DNA of 64,000 bases from Euphorbia lathyris (taxonomy: Eukaryota > Streptophyta > Magnoliopsida > Malpighiales > Euphorbiaceae). A model generated the notes under the pieces. The model was not told the DNA's origin. It worked only from the letters and a program-made list of their open reading frames with translations, and did no database searches. Both the position numbers and the translations under genes were made by a program. Below are positions 1 to 10,030 of this stretch, one piece after another. The stretch spans positions 86,923,001-86,987,000 of the forward strand of contig NC_088913.1 of the NCBI RefSeq assembly GCF_963576675.1. The letters are read 5' to 3'. Position 1 is the stretch's first letter. Every line of letters starts with the position of its first letter.

Positions 1-19
1 TTTTGGGTCGGGTGCGACA
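1..19 (+). repeat. Outer tip of a long inverted-repeat arm (continues upstream)
   Basis: These bases match the last 19 bases of the right arm at 43129-43147 with one difference, and both are followed by the same sequence (ttctgtctaattaaa). The window therefore opens exactly at the end of another copy of the arm described at 41357-43147. The tip ends in GCGACA, like the TGTC...GACA termini of that arm. Confidence 0.8.
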
Positions 20-503
20 TTCTGTCTAATTAAAATGATAAAATACAAACAGAGTTACGTATGTAAACATATTCAATAAACAATTTCAAATGAATTAAAT
101 TACGGTAAATAATTTATTAGTATCCTATTTTTTACCTAACAAATTGTTTGGTCTCCTATTTTAAAATACATTACAATGTTTTTATCATTTTTCATTATTA
201 ACCCTTTGGTCCATCTATCTATGTTTTTTAGAATTTCAACCGTTATATTTAACATAAACAGATATGTTCAGTTAAAAACCTAAAACAAATCGACAAAAGA
301 ATTAAATGTTTAATATTTACAAAAGATATGAATCTTATAATGTGTTTTTCAAAATATGGGAACTAAACAATATGTTACATGAAAATATGGGGACTAATAA
401 ATTATTTACCCATTAAATTATCATAGTCTCCAAAATAAAAGCTTACAAATATTATTTAATTTAAATGATGTACATGAATCTTTAGTTTCTTAAAAACATT
501 TCA
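20..503. other. Non-coding spacer between arm tip and Helitron
   Basis: AT-rich sequence with no supported coding frame. It is nearly identical to 43148-43631, so it is part of the duplicated block. I see no recognisable element terminus inside it. Confidence 0.6.
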
Positions 504-807
504 TCTATACTATATATAATAGCAGAAGCCGAGAGAATTTGCAAGAAGTGTTTTATAGGCTTTTTGGCTTAGTTGGCACCGTAGGTAGGGGTGAGCAGAA
601 CCGACCGAAAACCCAAAGACCGAAAAAACCGAATGGAAAAAACAGAACAAACCGGACCGAATTATATTTTGGTTTGGTTTGGTCTTAATTTTTAAGCTAG
701 TTTGGTTTTTGGTTCGGTTCGATTTGATCCGATCCAAAACCAAACAAAACCAAACTGAAATACAATATGTACTACTTTTAGTTTAAGGTTTTAAATTAAT
801 TAAATAA

Positions 808-3697
808 CTAGTCGAAAACTCGTGCGATGCACGGGGTATGAAATTTTTATATAATTTAGATAAATAAATAAATTGACATATTTACTTTTAAATCATTTTA
901 TATCATGCTATGAAAAAAATTTATATTATGTATATTTGAAATTAATATATATTTTTTTAATGATAATTCAAATTAAATTAATTTTAAAAATAATTGACTA
1001 CTTTTTTTATAGAATTTTAACTAAAGATGAATGATTTATTTATTTTTACAAAATTCAATGATTTGTACTTTTTAGGAATTTTAATACATTTTCATATTCC
1101 AAATATTCTGTGAAACAATAATAATAAAATAGCAGATTAATTAAGAAATATATTAGAATATAATAAAAAACCAAAAATTAAATTAAACTATAATTAAAAT
1201 TAAATATTATATTTACGATACAAAAGAATTACAATATAGGTTAAACAAAAATTGAATTAAACTACAATTAAAATTAAATATTATATCTACGATACAAAAG
1301 AATTACAATCTATGTTAAAATGGAAGTAACATTAATATATTATTCTATAAACTATTACAATCAATACTTTTCTAATCTTGCATATGAAGAAACTTTATCA
1401 ATTCAATATGTTACATATAAAAAAATAAAATTCGTAAGAATCAGTCACAAATACATCGTAACATAAAAAAATAAAATTCGTAAGAATCAGTCACAAATTC
1501 ATCTTGATGATAATTATTTTGGTTGATAGAATTTCATGATCACCAAGTATTCGAATTCAATTATTCATTCTGCTACAATAACCCAATATATCTAATTGAA
1601 TCAGTTTAAGATGATGATTTCTCCTATTTTCATCTCGTAATATCTCATCAAGACATTCGATCAATTTGTTCTTCATTCTTTCACTATATAAAATATCAGT
1701 CATACTCGCAGATATCACTCATTTGACTTCATTAATAGTTTCTAATAATTATATATTCTTGAATTTTGTAAGTAAGAAAAACAAACAAAAGAATTGAAAA
1801 AAATGAAGGGACGAAAAAGATAATTAGGAGAGAATGATCTTCCGCTCGGGGTTTTTTTTTTTTTAAATAAGAGAGAATGTCGAGACATAAGCGTATAAAG
1901 AGGAGAGTGAAAATATTTTTTGCCCATTAATTAAACATTTTATTTTTTCTTAATGAAGTATTAAGTCCATAAATTAATTTTAGTTAAATAGAACTAAATC
2001 GCAATTGTAACCACTCAGTAAAAAAAACGTTTTATAATTAATATGTGAAATTAATTATATTAATTAGAATCATTATGCTCAACATTTGAGAATTTGAAGA
2101 GATTCAAATAATAATATTTTCTTAATTAATATTTTTCAATAATTTGTTCTATGATCATATTTCATTTTCATCTGTTAAAACTCTTGAAATACTAACAATT
2201 TTGTACGAACCATAATATAATAGTTAAAAATTATATAAGTCAATGTTGCAAAAGCAATTATCTCAATATCCATAATTAATGTACATTTTTAGGATTTTGT
2301 GCATCAAAATTTATTTTTATTTACCTTGATTTTGAATTCGTATCTAGCATAATCCACATTCTTCAAGAATAAACATCTTATCAAGCGTATTAGACGCTTA
2401 CAATCTCCTTGTCTAGAAAATTGGGAAAAAATAACTTCTTGATGATAATAATAATAATAATGATAATAATAATATAACATAATTTATATTGAAATACACT
2501 TCATTGTAAGTATAATATTCCAATATCTCTTTAATATTTTATTTAATATGTCTCAAACTTCAATGAACAACTATCGTGTGAAACTTTATATCTATTTGTA
2601 CCAAAATGCATAAAAATAAAAAATACAATCCATATCAATTAGCTAAACTCAAACTAAAAAAATGAGTGGATTTCAACATGTTCCGAATTAGAAAAATTAA
2701 TCTAACTTCAATTAAAACTAAAAATTGAGTTCATAAAAAGCCGAAAATCTAAATTTTAGTTAGAGTTAACAATCAAAACGATAACACTTAGGAACATATA
2801 CTAAAAAAGAATGCAAATATACAAAATCTTTATTTTAGTCATTTTGTAAAATAAATAAATAAAAAAGAAAACATGGATAAGGTAGCGAGAGGTATGAAAT
2901 CTGGATAACGACAGAAATGGAATTTTATCTCTGAAAGATGAAACTATAACAACAATTGTTTAATAAAAATAAAACAACAACACCATTGAGAAAGCCAAAA
3001 ATTGAGTTCATATAAAGCCGAAAATCTAAATTTTAGTTAAGAGTTAGCAATCGAATAATTACCTTGAGAAACATAAGAATTTCTTGTAATTTTTGACACT
3101 TTTTGTGTTTTCCGATTTTAGTTGTTCATGCATCTTCTATTTCTATCGGATTTCTTCAATTGAAGCTATCAGTTTGGAAAAAAAGATAAATAAAAAAAAA
3201 ACATGGATAAGATAGCGAGAGGTATAGAACCTGGGTAACAACAGAAATGAATCTGAAAGTTAGAACTATAACAACTATTGTTTAATAAAAATAAAACAAC
3301 AACATAATTGAGAACAAAATAACTACAACATATGAAAAAAATCGAATATTTACCTTCGGAAATATAATACTATCTATCGTGACCAATGAATATGATGGTG
3401 GAATACTATCTATCATGCTTTATATAGAAGTTTATTTGTGACTTTTGGATTTTCTTTGCTTTGTATTTTTTCATCTTCCCGTAACTCTTGCTTTCTTTTA
3501 TTATTTTAATTAATAGGCTAGTAAATATTTAATATATTATAAATATTAATTTTGTTATTTTTAATTAATGAAATATTTATTTTTAATTAATTAAATATTT
3601 TTAATCTGATTTTTTACTACGTTGACAACTCATCAAAAAGACTTCTAAAACACTTCTTCTAATTTCTCTCTGCTTCCGTAATTATATATAGTATAGA
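808..3697 (-). mobile_element. Non-autonomous Helitron nested in the hAT MITE
   Basis: Read on the minus strand it begins TCTATACTATATATAATTAC at 3697 after an A. It ends in CTAG at 811-808 followed by T. Just inside the 3' end is the hairpin CGTGC-ATC-GCACG, a five-pair stem with a three-base loop, which is the classic Helitron 3' structure. The length is 2,890 bp with no Rep/helicase coding. Large parts read on the minus strand match the second Helitron (7825 onward) in order, so the two belong to one family. Confidence 0.85.
1417..1508. repeat. 46-bp tandem duplication private to copy A
   Basis: Two 46-bp units start at 1417 and 1463. Copy C has a single unit at the equivalent place inside the same Helitron. 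This is a recent local duplication useful for telling the copies apart. Confidence 0.8.
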
Positions 3698-4644
3698 TTA
3701 TATATAGAAAAGAAAAAACAATTAAATATATTTTTTTTCTCTCAACTAATTATATATACAAAAGAAAAACTAATTATATGATTATTGTCTTTATATAATT
3801 GTTTAGTTAGTCAAGGCACAAGTAGTTTTAGGTCTCTAGTGTTTTGTTTGATCCAAACATGAACCAAACCGGACCGGACCAAAATAATTTAGTTGGTCTA
3901 GACCAAACCGAATTATAATTTGGTTTGGTTTTGGTCCTAAAAATAGAAGTAATTTGGTTCGGTTTTTGGACCGAACAAGACCATGCTAACCTCTAACCGT
4001 AGGAGCAAAAGAGAATAAATGAGTTAATGAGTTTTAATTATCTCTATATAATTAGTACTATATATTAACATATTATTTATTGTCAATTAATAGCTCATCA
4101 ATTAAAGTAATAAAAGAAAGTAAAAGTTAGAGGAAGATGAAAAAACACAAAGCGAAAATCATTATATTCAATAGCCACTGAAAATCAAAGTCCTCATCGA
4201 CATTTAATTTTGATTGATTAGTTTTGTTCTTAATCTTATAATTTTGTTCTTACTTCAAATAGTATATAGTCTTATAATTTTGTTCTTACTTCATTAAGAG
4301 ATTCAAATTTATTTGGAAGCTATTTCCATTGATAAACTGTATTAATAGCATTTTCTTCAAGAATTGTCAGAATTTAGAATTTGATATCTTCAATTAAAGA
4401 AATATGATGGAAATAGAAGAGGCATGGACAACTGAAATAGGAAAAAGCAAATGTGTAAAAAATTATAGGAAATCGTTATGTTTCCCAATGTAATTATTCG
4501 ATTTTTTTTCATATGTAGTTATTTTGTTCTCAATTAACTTAAAATTATCTAAAACAAAATATTAATATAATTACATGCAAATGATATATAATTAAAAATT
4601 AAATAAAACATTAAATTTCTTTAGCAACGCGGGAACAATACTAG

Positions 4645-5381
4645 TTTTTATTTATTCGAAAACCTCTAAAATATTTATTGTACAATTAATTTATTTATTT
4701 TTATTTCACATCATTTTTTTATGAAAATGCGTACATCATTTCATAGATAAGAAAAGAAGTAAAAGTAAAGAATAAAACCTTACATAAGTACAGACTATGC
4801 CTAGTACATAATCCATAAAGGTAAGAAAATGACTATAAAGAGCAAAATAGATCATTAAATGTACAAATAAAACAAACAACATGTGAAACATATATTTCTT
4901 GAAACTCCAAATTTGCAGAACAGCATATCTGTAATCCAATCTTCAAACTCTTCTGATTCTTCGGATATGGGTCATTTCTTTTGCAACCACATAGATGTAG
5001 TGATCTGCGAATAAAATCTACCATTTCTTCTCTTGCTAAATCAGAAAATGTTTCAAATGAAAAGATAATAAATAACATATGTAATTCAAGCGGATTAAGA
5101 GATCCGGTAAAATATATGCAATCCAACTAAAATAGACTTAATGAAATAGTTGAAAACTCCCTTCCCGGCACGGTAACAATCTAAAATTAATAAAATTAAG
5201 TTAGAACAAAAGTTTAAAAGATTGGATTGTTAACGAATTTAAAGAAATTTAATTGTTTATCCACGAATCTATTGTTCGATTATAAATAAAAATGAGAGAA
5301 CTTATTATTTTCTTAAAAAAAAGTTAACATTGCAAGCTACTAAGGTCAGCAACTGAACGTAAATTCTACTATTCCAACGGA
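4645..5381. other. Unassigned segment with a conserved short minus-strand frame
   Basis: The segment lies between the outer Helitron and a CACTA-like terminus. A minus-strand frame at 5126-4833 (97 codons) stays open in all three copies (16951-16658 and 48204-47911) with few changes and contains VDFIRRSLHL and KRNDPYPKNQKSLK. I recognise no family. It may be a captured exon fragment or chance. No other feature is visible here. Confidence 0.4.
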
Positions 5382-5600
5382 CACTATTAAAAAAAAGTCT
5401 GTTACGATGGACGCTAAAATTTTATAGTTGAACGACGTTTTTAGCGTCCCTAAACAATTACCTACGCTTTTAAAAACATTGTAACAAGTGTTTTTAAATC
5501 GTATGTCGTTAATTTTAACAGTACATAAAACCTTGTGTGGATAAATTTAATCTAACGACATATATATACAAGCATCGTCATTGCTACCAACGCTTACATT
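5382..5600 (+). mobile_element. CACTA-like (En/Spm-type) 5' terminal fragment
   Basis: The sequence begins CACTATTAAAAAAAAGTC and is followed by short subterminal repeats in both orientations around GACGCTAAAA and ACGTTTTTAGCGTC, the pattern expected at CACTA transposon ends. No matching 3' terminus (TAGTG) or transposase was found downstream, so this is a truncated end. The right boundary is approximate. Confidence 0.5.
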
Positions 5601-5918
5601 TTTAACATCATAATAATTTTCATATTATTTATTTTTTTATTTTTTGAAATTTCATTATGTTGTCGCAAATCTTCGCAAAGTTAACCACATGTAACTTTTA
5701 TTATGCCATTATTTTGTTTCTGAAAATATTCAAAACGTCTTGAATGCAACAACACTTAGATTTAAAAACATATCCAAATTCGCGATACTTAAATATACAA
5801 CGTCTACATTTAGGTAAACAAGAATCCATCATGTCCCAAACACAACTACATTATCATGTCCTTAGTATAACGATATTTTCATAAATAAGTTCCTTAAATA
5901 TTTTCGAAAATATGATAT
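5601..5918. other. Gap without recognisable feature
   Basis: AT-rich sequence present in all three copies. I see no coding frame, terminus or RNA gene in it. Confidence 0.5.
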
Positions 5919-6411
5919 TGTTAGAATTTTCGTTTCGAAGTTAAAGTAAATATGATCACATAGTACATATGCATTCCATATTAGATGGCTCTATATTCAT
6001 ATTTGAGACTAAACCAACTTACAGCCATAATTGAAGTCTCAAATGTTCAAATTCATTTTTTCTTCTATCACTTTTCCCTTTCCTTTCTTAACAGATAAAA
6101 AAAAAGGTTTTTATAACTTGTCTTAAATGTAACTATTAAAGTTACTTAAGGTACTTTAGTTATGAAAAAATACGAGAGTTGAGTTACTTTAGTTATGAGA
6201 AGTTATGAAAGTTAAGTTACATTCTTAATTAGCCATTAAGAGTTATTAAGTTTTATTCATTAGGTTTGTAATAGTTATATTTTCATGTAGTATAAATAGT
6301 TATCTTGTATATCTAAAAGTGAATAAGCTTAAATTAAAAAAGAAATAAAATTAAGAAAAGCTTCCTCCTCTCTTTCTTTCATTTTTTTATATTTTTCTTT
6401 TCTCTCCAACA
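5919..6411 (+). mobile_element. LTR-like segment (solo LTR or LTR remnant)
   Basis: The segment runs from TGTTAGAA to CTCCAACA, so the TGTT...AACA ends are inverted. It holds a TATAAATAG box at 6291-6299 and a pyrimidine-rich downstream part, as in a copia-type LTR read on the plus strand. No target duplication and no primer-binding site follow it. Instead the SNF2 inverted repeat begins eight bases later. The nearby gag remnant (6960-7600) lies on the opposite strand, so the two are not a simple element in its original order. Confidence 0.55.
6291..6299 (+). promoter_or_regulatory. TATA box of the LTR-like segment
   Basis: TATAAATAG lies about 120 bases before the SNF2 inverted repeat. If active, transcription starting some 30 bases downstream would run straight through both arms of the repeat. 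The box is conserved in copies B and C. Confidence 0.5.
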
Positions 6412-6418
6412 TATGCCG

Positions 6419-6906
6419 TTTATAATTCTTTTTGCTCTACGATAAAGGTACTAATTCAAATCCAATAGAATGATACAAAAGATTGCAAGCAGTTCTGAAA
6501 GCGATAATGCTTCGTCGCACAAAAGGTACACAAATTGATGGGGAATATATTGATTATTACACTACCACCCAAACAGGTAAAACTGAGAAAAGTGGATTTT
6601 AGTGATGAAGAGCCGAAATTTTACTCAAGACTGATGGCTGAATATTCACATGATCAATTCACATGATCAATTTAGAGAATATGAAGAGTCGGACTTCAGT
6701 TTTGAGTAGAAGTCCGACTCTTCATCACTAAAATCCACTTTCCTCAGTTCTACCAGTTTAGGTGGTAGTTTAATAATGGTTCCCCATCAATTTATTTACC
6801 TTTTGTGTGACGAAGCATTATGGCTTTCAGAACTGCTTGCAATCTTTTGTACACTTCTGTTGGATTTCTTTGAATTGGAACCTTTATAGTAGAGCAAAAA
6901 GTATAG
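6419..6906 (+). repeat. Long inverted repeat of captured SNF2 ATPase exon sequence (copy A)
   Basis: The sense arm (6419-6633) and antisense arm (6696-6906) are about 215 bases each around a loop of about 62 bases. Read as protein, the arms give SNF2 helicase sequence. The inverted arm, read on the minus strand, gives IKVPIQRNPTEVYKRLQAVL and then a variant of the MLRRTKG motif. The sense arm gives LRRTKGTQIDGEY and, after a one-base frame change, KVDFSDEE. This order matches the Rad5/HLTF-like SNF2 subfamily that includes Arabidopsis CHR27/CHR28 (FRG1/FRG2); that assignment is from memory of the family. Frames are broken in both arms, so no protein is made. A transcript from the LTR-like TATA box would fold into a near-perfect hairpin. 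The loop in copies A and C is rearranged, with CACATGATCAATT doubled. Confidence 0.8.
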
Positions 6907-6959
6907 ATTTATATGCATATCAAGAGGTAGCGGCAGAAATTCGAGTCGTGGACATAGGC

Positions 6960-7600
6960 ACCTAACCGAGGTAGAGGCAGGGTTTGTAATGATCCCAAGA
7001 GTTGATTTACGGCCATAGACTTAAGTTTTTTTACTCTTCAATAGAAATCACAACAAAGTCAAATTTTGAAATCACGGAAGGAAGAATTTTTTTAATCACT
7101 CGAACACCTTCCATCTTATCTCCATATTTATTCAATTGATTAACAGTTTTCTGGACTCTGGACCCTGTTGAAATACTCTTCAATGGGTTCAGAGTCGTGC
7201 ATCTTGAGATTTTCATATTCACCTCTCACAGTTTGTATACATACTATAATTATTTTATCTTTCCCTTTAAAGGAATTCTCAAGAATTTCTGATACATCCT
7301 TTGCAGTAACATAAAAGGGCGGCCCGGTCGCATTACGCGTCCCCGCTGAGCGAGGGTCCGGGGAGGGGTCCCACCACAAGGGTGTATTGGGGGCAAGCCT
7401 TCCCTTGTCAATTTAATTGGCAAGAGGCCGCTCCTAACATCAGGAGAAATATTTTTAAACATTTTGTCATCCAAACATATATGGATACAAGTGTGCGCTT
7501 ACTGGTCTTTCTTTTTATCCTTCACTGAGCTGTCATTACTGCCTCATTTTCTGGCTGTACATAACTATTTTCAACAATCTCTTATACATCTGTAATAGAA
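6960..7600 (-). pseudogene. Ty1/copia gag (UBN2-type) remnant, antisense
   Basis: The minus strand reads DDKMFKNISPDVTAKD, then LENSFKGKDK, then [40 protein letters not shown] and [12 protein letters not shown]. This is the standard order of the UBN2 gag domain of plant copia elements. Further on, LLGSLQ is recognisable in another frame. Stops and frameshifts break it throughout, and no protease, integrase or RT follows. In this copy the frame is also interrupted by the SINE at 7313-7434. It lies opposite to the LTR-like segment at 5919. Confidence 0.75.
7313..7434 (-). mobile_element. Au-like SINE fragment, private to copy A
   Basis: A 122-bp GC-rich insertion flanked by a 6-bp duplication TAACAT (7307-7312 and 7435-7440). 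Copies B and C have the empty site with a single TAACAT (19145-19150 in copy B). Blocks such as GGGCGGCCCGG, GGGTCCGGGGAGGG, ACCACAAGGGT and GCAAGAGGC resemble the antisense body of the widespread plant Au SINE family. The tRNA-related 5' part with the B box is missing, so it is 5'-truncated. Being in only one copy, it inserted after the duplication. Confidence 0.75.
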
Positions 7601-7824
7601 TTTTTGTTTGTGTGTTTACTTTATGTGTCCACTTTGAATATTGGAACATGGTGCTTGATATTCTAACTTGGGATGAAAAATGTGTCATTTCAGGAACTGA
7701 ATGCTCAAAAGGGGGAACCAATAGAATGTAACAGAGTAAGTAGGAACTAGGTATTGGCAACAGAGTAGATGGGGGCAATCCTTATACTATTGGCAAAGTC
7801 ATTTCTTTTATCCGGAATGCGACA
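7601..7824. other. Short gap before second Helitron
   Basis: No coding frame I would defend. It may be more of the decayed gag leader. It ends at the A that precedes the Helitron start. Confidence 0.4.
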
Positions 7825-9013
7825 TCTATACTGTATATAATACTGGAAGCAGAGAGAAATGAGGAGAAGTGTTTTAGAAATATTTTTTATAAGTTGTCAA
7901 CGTAGTAAAAAATCAAAATAAAAAATATTTAATTAATTAATAATAATAGAAAGAAAATTGAAAAGTCATTTATATATATTTATAATTTTTAATAATAATA
8001 AATATTTATCAAACCGTTAATTAAAGTAATAAAAGAAAGTAGGAGTTACACAAAGATGAAAAAACATAAAGGGAAGGAAATCCAAAAGTTAGAAATAAAT
8101 TTATATATAAAGCATTATAGATAGTATTCTACCATTATATTCATTGATCACCGAAAACCACAGTCTTCATCAACCTTTAATTAGTTTTATAATTTTGTTC
8201 TTAATTTAAATAATATAATCTTATAATTTTGTTCTTACTTCATTAGAAGGTTCAGATCTATTTAGAAGCGGTTTCCATTGATAAATTATTTAATAGCATT
8301 TTCTTCTAGGATTTAGAAAATTCAAACTTTAATATCTCCGATTGAAGAAATTCGATAGAAATAGAAGATGAGTGGACAACTAAAATCGGATAACGCAAAG
8401 TGTCAAAAATTATAGGAAATCCTTATATTTCTGAAGGTAATTATTCGATTTTTTCATATAAAGTAGTTATTTTGTTCTCAATTGTGTTGGTGCTTTATTT
8501 TTATAACACAATAGTTGTTATAGTTTTATTTTTAGAGATGAAATTTCATTTCTGCCGTTACCCATGTTCCATATCTCTCGTTATCTTATCCATGACTAAA
8601 ATAAAGATTTTGTACATTTGCATTCTTTTCTAGTATATGTTGCTAGATGTAATCGTTTCGATTGTCAACTCTAACTAAAATTTAGATTCTCGATTTTATG
8701 TGAACTCAACTGTTAGGTTTAATTTTAAGTTAGATTAATTTTTCAAATTCAAAACCTGGTGAAGTGCAATAAATTTTTTATTTGGGTTATCTAACTGATA
8801 TGGATTGTATTTTTTATTTTTATGCATTTTTGGTACGAATAGATATAAAGTTTCACATAATAGTGATTCATTGAAATTTGAGACATATCGAAGAAAATAA
8901 TTAAAGAAGTATTGAAACATTATACTTACAATGAAGTTTATTTCAATTATAAATTATGTTATATCACTATTATCATTCTAAGTTCCTTTCTCATTTTTTA
9001 ATCATAAATTCTA

Positions 9014-9043
<30 letters not shown>
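9014..9043. repeat. ATT microsatellite
   Basis: Roughly ten TTA/ATT units just left of the MULE MITE. The tract length differs between the three copies. Confidence 0.85.
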
Positions 9044-9044
<1 letters not shown>

Positions 9045-9056
9045 TTTTTTTTATTA

Positions 9057-9570
9057 GGGGAAAGTATGAAAAAAATGCTTATGGTTTGTTCAATTTGCAA
9101 ATAGAGGCATGTGGTTTAAAAGTTCACAAATAAAGGTATGTGGTATGGTTTATTTAGAAAACAAAGTATTACAATTACACAATTAAGTTCTAATTACAAC
9201 CAAATAAAGGTTTGTGGCATGTGGTTTAACACAACCACCGAAAAAGCAACTTACTAAATCGAAACAATGAATAATATGGTGGAATTTTACGTTTTTTACT
9301 AATTTGACAGTTTGTGAACTAAAGTAATATTTAAGTTCATTTTACACAATTAAAATTTGATTTTGGAATCCGTTTTATGTCAATAAATAAATGTAATTGA
9401 AAACAAATAATAAATGCTCTTAATTATCATCAATTACTTATAAGTTTAATTTTAAATACTTTGTTTTGTAAAAAAAAGCATATCACGTACCTCTATTTGT
9501 AAACTTTTAAACCACGGACCTCTATTTGCAAACAAGGCAAACCACGAGCATTTTTTTTCGTACTTTTCCC
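9057..9570. mobile_element. MULE-type MITE (copy A)
   Basis: The terminal inverted repeats begin GGGGAAAGTATG and, on the other strand at the right, GGGAAAAGTACG. They continue with inverted matches around CTCTATTTGCAAAC and TTTAAACCAC. The flanks are TTTTTATTA and TTATTATTA here, and exactly TTATTATTA on both sides in copy B, a 9-bp duplication typical of Mutator-like elements. The GGGAAAAGTA terminus is shared with the Pack-MULE at 35665 and the half element at 40267. Confidence 0.75.
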
Positions 9571-10030
9571 TTATTATTATTATCAAGATGTTAAGTTTTT
9601 TTCCCCACTCCTCTAGACAAAGAGATTGTAAGTGTCCAATTATTCTTGAAGAATTTGGATTACGCTAGATATAAACTCAAAATGAAGGTAAATAAAAATA
9701 AATTTTGATGCTCAAAATCTGAAAATGTAAATTAATTATGGGATATTGAGACAATTGTAACACATGCCTATATAATTATTAACCATTATATTGTGGTTTG
9801 CAAAATTGTTATTATTTCAAGAGTTTTTAACAGATGAAAATGAAACATGATTATAGGACAAAATTAAATATTAATTAGAGCAATTATGCTCAAAATTATC
9901 GCCCAGATTTGGAAAAATGAAAATTTTACCGATCACATGTACCGATCTGCAAAAAAATGTGAAACCACAGGGTTTTATTTGAAATTAACCCTTAAAATAT
10001 TATTATTTGAATCTCTTCAATTTCTGAAAA

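Larger units (their letters stand above)
586..3995. mobile_element. hAT-type MITE with perfect 8-bp target duplication
   Basis: The termini are TAGGGGTGAGCA on the left and, read inverted on the right, TAGAGGTTAGCA: an imperfect terminal inverted repeat in hAT style. The flanks carry a perfect 8-bp target duplication ACCGTAGG at 578-585 and 3996-4003. Without the inner Helitron at 808-3697 the element is about 520 bp. It is rich in inverted tracts of the CCGAACC/GGTTTGG type that would fold back. No transposase is present. In copy B only the right end remains (15744-15811), with the duplication mutated to ACCATAGG. Confidence 0.85.
504..4644 (+). mobile_element. Non-autonomous Helitron (outer shell of a three-level nest)
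   Basis: The 5' end starts with TC (TCTATACTATATATAATAGC) directly after an A at 503. The 3' end finishes in CTAG at 4641-4644 followed by T, just after the GC-rich tract GCAACGCGGG, so the insertion lies between A and T as Helitrons require. There is no Rep/helicase coding, so it is non-autonomous. Its own sequence is only about 0.7 kb once the inserted hAT MITE (586-3995) is removed. The 5' end is clearly related to those at 3697 (minus strand) and 7825. The 3' end differs from that of the inner Helitron. The copy C counterpart is 43632-47714, and only the 3' part survives in copy B. Confidence 0.8.

Noticed and set aside
6419..6906. A microRNA precursor reading of the SNF2 inverted repeat
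   Set aside because: Arms of about 215 bases are far longer than usual plant miRNA precursors and match a coding exon along their whole length. An siRNA-type hairpin is the better description.
7031..7222. A functional small protein gene on the minus strand (also 18869-19060 and 50112-50303)
   Set aside because: It is the C-terminal part of a decayed copia gag. Upstream gag motifs are in other frames with stops between them.
8400..8633. A hydrophobic 77-codon plus-strand frame seen in copies A and C
   Set aside because: It lies in AT-rich Helitron sequence, is shortened by an indel in copy B, and has the Ile/Leu/Phe/Tyr composition typical of translated T-rich DNA.
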